64,000 bases of DNA, from assembly GCA_946498245.1 (NCBI GenBank), contig CAMMNN010000006.1:1-64000 (forward strand). Reading direction: 5' to 3'. The position numbers and the translations under genes are program-made. This DNA comes from an uncultured Clostridium sp. GTDB lineage: Bacteria > Bacillota > Clostridia > Lachnospirales > Lachnospiraceae. A model generated the notes under the pieces. It made no database searches, was not told where the DNA came from, and saw only the letters and a program-made list of their open reading frames with translations. This document shows, piece after piece, positions 57,594-64,000 of this stretch; position 1 is the stretch's first letter; each line of letters opens with the position of its first letter.

Positions 57594-58592
57594 ATGGATA
57601 AAGTAAAAATAACTGACATTGCAAAAAAAGGCGGAGTTTCTCTCACAACGGTTTCCCGTTATTTTAATCACCCTGAGCTTTTATCCGAAGCAACGAAAGA
57701 AAAAATCGGAGAAATTATTAAAGAATTAAATTATAACCAGAATTGTCTGGCCCGTATGCTGGTTACCGGCCAGTCTACTTTGGTGGGCGTTATTTTCCCC
57801 CATCTGCATCTGAGCTTTTATACGGAATTATTAAACCAATTGATTGAGTACGGCCAAAAATGCGGCTACCATTTTATTGTTTATACTTCCCGCAGCAGCC
57901 GGGAAGAGGAACTGCAATTAATTAACAGCCTTCTGTCCTACCAAATCAAAGGGTTGATTCTTCTCAGCCACGTTCTACCACCGGAAGACATTGAAGCTTT
58001 GCCGATTCCTACCATTTCTGTGGAGCGGGTAGGCGGCAATTTTAAACAGATTAACAATGACAACTTTACAGGAGGAAAGCTGGCAGGAACTCTTCTTATC
58101 CGGAATAACTGTGACGTTTTTCTCCATATCAATAACGATTACCAGGAGGAATGGCCGTCTTTTAAACGGATTCTCGGTTTTGAGCTGGCTGTCCGTGGCC
58201 TTCCCTATGAAATGCACATTGAAAAAGCTTTCACTGACCCCTACTCCCCGGAAGCTGCCGCGTCCATGGAACTTTTGATTCAAAAAATAATGAAAAAATA
58301 TAGCAGAAAAAAAATCGGAGTTTTCTGTTCCAACGACGATATTGCTAACCTATTTGAGCGACAGTGTATTAAAGAGGGCATCTCCATACCGCAGAATATC
58401 GAACTCATCGGGTACGACAACTCCCCTGTTTCCGGATACGCGGTTTACCCTATTACTTCCATTGACCAAAATATCCCCTTAATGGCTAAAATTGCCATTG
58501 ATTCTTTAGAAAACTATATTCCCTATGAAAGCATGGTTCCTGCAGTGCTGGTAGAAAAAGAAACCACCTCCCGCAGCCAGACTTCCCGATAA
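57594..58592 (+). CDS. LacI-family transcriptional regulator
   Basis: VKITDIAKKGGVSLTTVSRYFNHPELLSEATKEKIGEIIKELNYNQN. Confidence 0.94.
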   Translation: MDKVKITDIAKKGGVSLTTVSRYFNHPELLSEATKEKIGEIIKELNYNQNCLARMLVTGQSTLVGVIFPHLHLSFYTELLNQLIEYGQKCGYHFIVYTSRSSREEELQLINSLLSYQIKGLILLSHVLPPEDIEALPIPTISVERVGGNFKQINNDNFTGGKLAGTLLIRNNCDVFLHINNDYQEEWPSFKRILGFELAVRGLPYEMHIEKAFTDPYSPEAAASMELLIQKIMKKYSRKKIGVFCSNDDIANLFERQCIKEGISIPQNIELIGYDNSPVSGYAVYPITSIDQNIPLMAKIAIDSLENYIPYESMVPAVLVEKETTSRSQTSR

Positions 58593-58646
58593 AAAAAGAG
58601 CATCTTTGTTTGCAATAGGCCGTATAAGCGGTATTTTTCCTATTTA

Positions 58647-58706
58647 AAAAGGATCCTTCTCCCACAGCAGTTTTTAACTGTTTTCAGGAGAAGAATCCTT
58701 TTTTCT
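58647..58706 (+). terminator. Terminator
   Basis: AAAAAGGATCCTTCTCC...GGAGAAGAATCCTTTTTTC. Confidence 0.8.
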
Positions 58707-58735
58707 TTTTAAAACCCTTTCTGCTCTGACATAAA

Positions 58736-59410
58736 TCACAGTTCTTCCAAAAAGTCTTTGAAATATCCAAAGGAATGAATATGGCCGGTTTCTCTAAGCC
58801 TTGCGTCCATTCCCCGGATATAGTCCTCTGTGGTTACGTCTTTTACCTGTCTTACGGAATAGGTTCTTCCGCTTTCGTTTAACATCTTTTTTAAGTACTG
58901 TTTGGCATAGCTGCCAATGGTGATTTTATCGTCAGGCGGCTCCATCTTTTCAGGATCATTTTGGGATACGTCGTAATGTTTGGAATAGGGAAGGAAGTCC
59001 TGGCCTGCTATTTTGGGATATGCCTCCCGGTTTCCTAAAAACCAGGATTCTATGCACATGGTCTGCAGGATCACTGTAAAATCAATCCCCAGCCCGCCTC
59101 TTTTCATTAATTCCTGGGTTATCCGAAAATGTGTGCTTTCCTCATTTCCGTAATAATCCGTATCGAGACAGACTACCAGGCGATCTATGTTTTGCGGGTG
59201 AGTTTCGTTAAACTCCTGAATGTCCTGAATAGAAGGCCCGATTTTATCGTACAGACTGGGAATCCCCATGCCGCTGAACATATAGTAGGAGTTTTCCCCT
59301 ATGTCTTCCAGACTTTTCGCCCTTCGGTACTGGGGCCGGTAAATAGAAATCAGTTTGGGGTAAATCTTCATTTCCGCAGATTTTCCCTCAACCAGCATAT
59401 AAAAATTCAT
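58736..59410 (-). CDS. TOPRIM-like (DUF4276/DUF4435-like) protein, partner of AAA ATPase
   Basis: MLVEGKSAEMKIYPKLI, VVCLDTDYYG (E..DxD), TMCIESWFLGN; start refined to MNFYML. Confidence 0.65.
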   Translation of the reverse strand: MNFYMLVEGKSAEMKIYPKLISIYRPQYRRAKSLEDIGENSYYMFSGMGIPSLYDKIGPSIQDIQEFNETHPQNIDRLVVCLDTDYYGNEESTHFRITQELMKRGGLGIDFTVILQTMCIESWFLGNREAYPKIAGQDFLPYSKHYDVSQNDPEKMEPPDDKITIGSYAKQYLKKMLNESGRTYSVRQVKDVTTEDYIRGMDARLRETGHIHSFGYFKDFLEEL

Positions 59411-59430
59411 CTTTTGTCCACCCCTGTTTC

Positions 59431-60570
59431 TCAATTCTGCAGGCGGTTCACAAGCTGCAGATAGGCGTCATGCCGCGACTTTCCTAAAGACATTTCCTGG
59501 GCGTTTGCAGCCCTTATCTTCTGATTTTCCCGCTGTATGATAACCCAATTATCCATGGGAATGGCATTGATAATGTAGGGGTGGTGGCTGGTAGCTAAAA
59601 CCTGAACGTCCGGTCGTGTATTCATAATAAAATCGCTGACATCCTCAATGCAGTTTACACCCAGGCCGTCTTCTAATTCGTCTATGAGAACTACGGAATC
59701 TTTTGGCAGCATTTTAAAATAGAGCAGGCTCCACAGGGTTTTTAACATTCCTGAGGAAATATGTTTCTGGGTAATCCAGAAGTCCTTTACTTTTATGGCG
59801 ATCCCGTATTCGTCAAAATTGTTGCTTCGATAGGAAATATCCTCTACTTCTGGGAAAATTTCCTGATATACCTCCAAAATATCTTCGGTAATCTTTTGAA
59901 ACTCCGCTGGATCCACTGTTTTTAATATTCCGTACACAGAGAAAGGATCATAAAAAATGGGCATATTTTCCATTCGACTTGCATAGCTATAATCTGAAAA
60001 ATTTTTGCAGCGTTCCTTATATAAACTTCCAGAAACCAGTTCATTTGATTCTGTTTCAAATTGCCAAAAGAGTATTTTGAAAAAATCAAAATAAATTGAA
60101 ATAATTTGTCTTTCACTTCGGTATTGAGAAATTAAGCTTTCATTCTCTTTGGGTTGGGGAACGGAATCGTATCCCAAAACCTTTACGGAATTTTCACCTC
60201 GAAAGAGAATCCTTTCTCCGTCAACTTCCAAAAATTCTTTGGTAATAGCAAAATTTTCTTCTGCTGTCTGGATTCTATTCCAGGGACGATATTCTACGCA
60301 GACTTTCCAGCGACATTCCTTCTGAATATTATCTCCCTCTTCCAGTCCCAATGGATTTCCCACTGTAAATTCCAGAGTCAGTTCAAAGGAAGATTCGATC
60401 CTTTTGAGTCTTCCAATGGCCAGACGACCGGCATCGTAAATGGCACGCAGAATCCGTGTTTTTCCGGCTCCGGAATTTCCCACCAGCAGATTGGTTCCCT
60501 CCTGAAAAGCCACATTGTCAATCTCCAAACCGCTGGTCAAATCTTTATAGCTAATGTTACGAATAAACAC
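59431..60570 (-). CDS. AAA_21/SMC-like ABC-type ATPase
   Basis: LLVGNSGAGKTRILRAI Walker A, SSGMLKTLWSL signature, VVLIDELEDGLG Walker B, VLATSHHPYIIN; GTG start. Confidence 0.85.
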   Translation of the reverse strand: MFIRNISYKDLTSGLEIDNVAFQEGTNLLVGNSGAGKTRILRAIYDAGRLAIGRLKRIESSFELTLEFTVGNPLGLEEGDNIQKECRWKVCVEYRPWNRIQTAEENFAITKEFLEVDGERILFRGENSVKVLGYDSVPQPKENESLISQYRSERQIISIYFDFFKILFWQFETESNELVSGSLYKERCKNFSDYSYASRMENMPIFYDPFSVYGILKTVDPAEFQKITEDILEVYQEIFPEVEDISYRSNNFDEYGIAIKVKDFWITQKHISSGMLKTLWSLLYFKMLPKDSVVLIDELEDGLGVNCIEDVSDFIMNTRPDVQVLATSHHPYIINAIPMDNWVIIQRENQKIRAANAQEMSLGKSRHDAYLQLVNRLQN

Positions 60571-60646
60571 TTCCTCTGCCTCCCTCTGATAGTTTGCGGA
60601 TTTCTCATCAAGTGCTCATATTATTCCATGTCCGCAGTGCCCACTC

Positions 60647-60932
60647 GGAAAACTTCGTTTTCCTCGTTCACGGGCATTCGCCCTATGCGTACAGTAAACG
60701 GCAAATCGGTCTGCAAGCAGCCCATTTGCCATTTTCTTGTTCCATAAGAAACTGCGTTTCTATGGAACAAGAACGCTCCGCGCGGATCGCACTGCGGCGG
60801 TGTGGAAGCTGTCGCAGGAGCGACCCGCCGCAGGCGGAGAATCCTGCAAAGCAGGATTCTTTTTTGTACGCGCACTGCTCATTGCTCTCGCGGATATGCA
60901 AAGCATATCCTGATTTTGGAGTTTATTATACC
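60647..60932. repeat. Hairpin mosaic incl. palindromic repeat copy C (60735..60860, reverse orientation) and the 40 bp module (60893..60932)
   Basis: At least seven consecutive short-loop palindromes, listed in findings. Confidence 0.85.
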
Positions 60933-60981
60933 GCAGTCGGCCAAAGTATACAATGTTTTTCGTAAATTAGCAGAAGGCTTT

Positions 60982-61434
60982 TTACACGATTCCCAGGACT
61001 GTTCCGATCCAATAAATCAGCCCCAGAATCCAACTGGCCAGGGTTCCGTACAGGATTACGGGGCCGGCTATGGTAAAGATTTTTACGCCGATGCCGAATA
61101 CCTGGCCCTCTGCCTGAAATTCTATGGCCGGGGCTGCTACGGAGTTGGCAAAACCGGTAATGGGCACCAAGGCCCCGGCTCCTCCGTGTTTGACGATTTT
61201 CGGATAGATATTAAGGCCTGTCAGAAGGATGCTCAATCCAATAAGGCATAGGAGCGTCCAGGCGCTGGCCGACTCTTTTTCCAGGCCCTGCGCTAAAAAC
61301 AGATTGGTCAGGGCCTGACCGATGCAGCAGATGATCCCTCCGGTTACAAAGGCTTTTGCTACATTCAGCCACATATTGTTTACGGGGGTGATTTCTTTTA
61401 CATAGGCATCATACTCTTTTTTATTTACTTCCAT
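60982..61434 (-). CDS. spoVAC: Stage V sporulation protein AC
   Basis: 150 aa; AFVTGGIICCIGQALTNLF, GAGALVPITGFANSVAAPAIEFQAEGQVFGIG. Confidence 0.94.
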   Translation of the reverse strand: MEVNKKEYDAYVKEITPVNNMWLNVAKAFVTGGIICCIGQALTNLFLAQGLEKESASAWTLLCLIGLSILLTGLNIYPKIVKHGGAGALVPITGFANSVAAPAIEFQAEGQVFGIGVKIFTIAGPVILYGTLASWILGLIYWIGTVLGIV

Positions 61435-61544
61435 CTCGCGTTCCTCCTGTTCTATTCCTGTTCCCTTCTATTCCACTTCTATTCCACTTCTATTCTGCTT
61501 TTATTCCGCTTCTCTCCCGGCTGTCTTCTATGTCCAGTTACTTT

Positions 61545-62021
61545 CTACCCCTCTCCCATTCCGCTGAGAAAGAAGATCAGGGAGCCAGCTAATTTTCCAA
61601 GGCTAATGGAAAGGATCAGGTACTGCAGACCTACTGCCAGACGGAGCCGCCGGGTAATGACAGGCATGGCCTTCAGCGTTTCCGCCAGGGACATGGCCAG
61701 ACAACCTACAAAGATCCCCACAAAAAATCCAAAAACAGACAGGGCGGTCCCGGCGGCCAGACGGCCTGCCTCTGCTCCAAGAAACCGGGCGGTGTTTGCC
61801 GCTATAGGGAGGGGAAACTCGTAGAGATCCAAAATATTTCCTAAAATCCCCCCTAAAATAATAATGGTTTCATACAGCAGGATATGTCTCTGGGTTCCCG
61901 TCTTCCCGATGACTCTGGGAAAGACCCCGATAATGGCCAGAAAGGCAAAAACCCCGGCAGCTATGATCCCTCCTGCAGACAGGCCGATGATCCACAGGGC
62001 CAGTTCTCTAATGAGCATCAA
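61545..62021 (-). CDS. spoVAB: Stage V sporulation protein AB
   Basis: GLSAGGIIAAGVFAFLAIIGVFPRVIGKT; operon context. Confidence 0.9.
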   Translation of the reverse strand: MMLIRELALWIIGLSAGGIIAAGVFAFLAIIGVFPRVIGKTGTQRHILLYETIIILGGILGNILDLYEFPLPIAANTARFLGAEAGRLAAGTALSVFGFFVGIFVGCLAMSLAETLKAMPVITRRLRLAVGLQYLILSISLGKLAGSLIFFLSGMGEG

Positions 62022-62640
62022 TATCCTGCTCCTTTCTTTCGTCGTTCTGAATCAGGGTTTTTGTAATATTCTCTTCATAAAGTCTCATTTCCACTTCCAG
62101 AGGGGTGGGATCCGAGTTCATTTTCCATTTTGCAAAATGATTGAAGAATATAATAATTCCAAGGGCCAGACCTATGGAATAGGCCAGTTCCAGAGTGGTA
62201 GCCCCTTCTGCCTCCCGCCCCATGACGAGCCGGTAAATCTCCCCGAAAACCGATGTGACATTAACGTCGTTATTAAAGGTCATAATGGCAAAAGCGGCGC
62301 CGCAGAAGCAGACTCCGCAGACGAAAATGGTTTTCGTCCACTGCCAAAGGAGAACGGGCTTTTTAGGGGGCTGGTAGTCCACGATAAAATCCGTCTCGCC
62401 CATGCTGTTAATCTGAAGGCTGGAATCCAGGGCCTGAAGTTTTTCCAGTACCGGCATTACACTCTGGATATAGCGCTTAGGCTTATCTTTCCGGATTTTC
62501 AGTATTTTCAGGGCGCTGCATTTATTCTGCAGTTCCGGGTTGTCACAGTAGATGTCCGCCACATCTTTCAGGGTCACATCTTTGTGGTTCACTTCGGTAA
62601 TCTGCCGGATATTTACATAAACTGTAGGGGAGGAGCTCAT
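62008..62640 (-). CDS. spoVAA: Stage V sporulation protein AA
   Basis: N-terminal VTLKDVADIYC-type domain; operon context, overlaps spoVAB. Confidence 0.88.
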   Translation of the reverse strand: MSSSPTVYVNIRQITEVNHKDVTLKDVADIYCDNPELQNKCSALKILKIRKDKPKRYIQSVMPVLEKLQALDSSLQINSMGETDFIVDYQPPKKPVLLWQWTKTIFVCGVCFCGAAFAIMTFNNDVNVTSVFGEIYRLVMGREAEGATTLELAYSIGLALGIIIFFNHFAKWKMNSDPTPLEVEMRLYEENITKTLIQNDERKEQDIDAH

Positions 62641-62798
62641 ATCAGCGCCTCGCCTGCCAGGGTACGCAGCACCAAAGTCCCCTGTTCCGCCGCCGTTTTG
62701 TCCGGCAGTTCAAACATACAGTACCAGACAATGGCTCCGATCAGGGCCAGACAAACAATTAAAAATAATACTCCAAAAATATACTTGATGGTATCCAT
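62637..62798 (-). CDS. 53-aa single-TM protein, translationally coupled to spoVAA (absent from ORF track)
   Basis: MDTIKYIFGVLFLIVCLALIGAIVWYCMFELPDKTAAEQGTLVLRTLAGEALI, ATGA overlap with spoVAA start. Confidence 0.7.
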   Translation of the reverse strand: MDTIKYIFGVLFLIVCLALIGAIVWYCMFELPDKTAAEQGTLVLRTLAGEALI

Positions 62799-62898
62799 AT
62801 TGCAATCACACCTTTCCCAAATCCGGCAGAATACCTCAAAATAGCCGGACTTTTCCGGCGCTGCCGTTTAGGAATAGAATACCCTGTATCCTCTGTTT

Positions 62899-63612
62899 TT
62901 ATAACTGTTCCCTCATCTTTTTTAGGATTCTTTTTTCCAGCCGGGAAACCTGTACCTGGGAAATATGGAGCACTGCGGCAATCTCCGTCTGGGTCTGATT
63001 GTAATAATACCGCCGCAAGATAATCTCCTTTTCCTGGCTGTTTAAGCCTTCTAAAAGCTTTTCCAGAACCATTCTGTCTAAAAGCTTTTCCTGGCCGTTG
63101 CTTTTTTCTTCCAGCTTGTCTAAAAGACAGGTACTGGCGTCTCCCGCTTCCCCTACAGGCCGGTACAAGGATTCTACTTCCGCTCTGGCTTCCAGGGATG
63201 CGGCTACTTCCTCCCTGCTGATTTCCAGTTTTTGGGCGATTTCTTCCAGTGTCGGTTCCCGGCCCAAAGAATAGGTCATGTCTTCTCTGGCTGCCTGAAT
63301 TTTTACGCTCATTTCCTTTAAGGACCGGCTGACTTTAATCATGCCGTCGTCTCTGAGAAAGCGCTTTATTTCTCCTGTGATCATGGGAACCGCGTAGGTG
63401 GAAAAACGCACCTCATAAGCGGGATCAAATTTGTCGATAGCCTTCAGCAAACCGATGCTGCCGATTTGAAACAAATCCTCCAGCTCGCATCCCCTTCCGG
63501 AGAAGCGGCGGACAATACTCCAAATCAGACCCATATTTTCTGTAACCAGCCTGTCTCTGGCTTCTTTATCCCCTGCGTGTGCCTCCTTTATCAGTTTTAT
63601 AGTTTCTTCCAT
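62899..63612 (-). CDS. sigF: RNA polymerase sporulation sigma factor SigF
   Basis: NMGLIWSIVRRFSGRGCELEDLFQIGSIGLLKAIDKFDPAYEVRFSTYAVPMITGEIKRFLRDDG. Confidence 0.96.
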   Translation of the reverse strand: MEETIKLIKEAHAGDKEARDRLVTENMGLIWSIVRRFSGRGCELEDLFQIGSIGLLKAIDKFDPAYEVRFSTYAVPMITGEIKRFLRDDGMIKVSRSLKEMSVKIQAAREDMTYSLGREPTLEEIAQKLEISREEVAASLEARAEVESLYRPVGEAGDASTCLLDKLEEKSNGQEKLLDRMVLEKLLEGLNSQEKEIILRRYYYNQTQTEIAAVLHISQVQVSRLEKRILKKMREQL

Positions 63613-63616
63613 ATTG

Positions 63617-64000
63617 TCACCCGGCCACATACTTTTTCATGGTTACCCTGGTTCCTTTTCCGGGCTGGGTTTCTACCTGAACCTGATCCATAAAGGCTTC
63701 CATAAAGGAAAATCCCATTCCGGATCGCTCTCCTGACGGGTCTGACGTATACATGGGTTCCATGGCCTGACTGAGATTGGCTATTCCCACTCCCTTGTCG
63801 GCTATGGCCACTGTCAGCGTATGTTCTTCAATTGACGCTTCTATGTATATCTTTCCCGGTTTATTTTGGTAACCGTGTATGACGGCATTGGTCACCGCCT
63901 CTGATACCGCAGTCTTGACGTCGTCGATTTCTTCTAAAGTAGGGTTTAGCCGGCTCATAAAAACCGCCACCACCACTCTGGCAAACTCCTCATTGGACGA
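63617..64000 (-). CDS. spoIIAB: Anti-sigma F factor SpoIIAB (N-terminus off window)
   Basis: SSNEEFARVVVAVFMSRLNPTLEEIDDVKTAVSEAVTNAVIHGY; frame open to the window end. Confidence 0.95.
   Translation of the reverse strand, partial: SSNEEFARVVVAVFMSRLNPTLEEIDDVKTAVSEAVTNAVIHGYQNKPGKIYIEASIEEHTLTVAIADKGVGIANLSQAMEPMYTSDPSGERSGMGFSFMEAFMDQVQVETQPGKGTRVTMKKYVAG

Noticed and set aside
60594-60965. Overlapping ORFs on both strands across 60.6-60.9 kb
   Set aside because: They read through the hairpin mosaic with no conserved motif or good RBS; better explained as repeat DNA.
61449-61515. Possible CRISPR-like array
   Set aside because: Units are ~10 bp, degenerate and without spacers; no cas genes in the window.

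Overview
The 64 kb window looks like a Lachnospiraceae/Clostridia-type chromosome; this taxonomic guess rests on spoVA/sigF, rex, PemK/MazF after alr and YesMN-type genes. No rRNA, tRNA, CRISPR array or complete transposase gene was recognised. Main blocks: (1) hexuronate catabolism (kdgK fragment, eda, IclR regulator, uxaA, LacI regulator, uxaC) with clear divergent promoters and operators; (2) GH25 lysozyme, MarR regulator and a membrane-anchored alpha/beta hydrolase; (3) a two-gene DUF4160-type toxin/antitoxin-like cassette bounded by ~28 bp direct repeats of a terminator; (4) housekeeping genes (yebC, MATE, CNNM/CBS protein, lone MazF, alr, nnr, rex, ABC-F); (5) Gfo/Idh/MocA plus TIM-barrel isomerase genes with a ROK regulator and a dipeptide-type ABC transporter; (6) a YesMN two-component system with a sugar ABC transporter; (7) a polyamine operon carrying BOTH the SpeD/SpeE and the carboxyspermidine dehydrogenase/decarboxylase aminopropylation routes, ending in a GGDEF protein with an ECF S-component-like membrane domain; (8) a sulfatase/GH172(DUF2961)/sugar ABC/LacI cluster; (9) an ABC-type AAA ATPase plus TOPRIM-like two-gene module (defence-like) next to a ~290 bp hairpin mosaic; (10) spoIIAB-sigF-spoVAA-AB-AC with no spoVAD/AE following. 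Best candidates for something undescribed: the AAA/TOPRIM-like module with its adjacent palindrome mosaic, the dual-route polyamine operon with its attached diguanylate cyclase, and the dispersed palindromic repeat family at ~22.8, 50.9 and 60.8 kb. All family calls come from reading protein motifs; no search was run.
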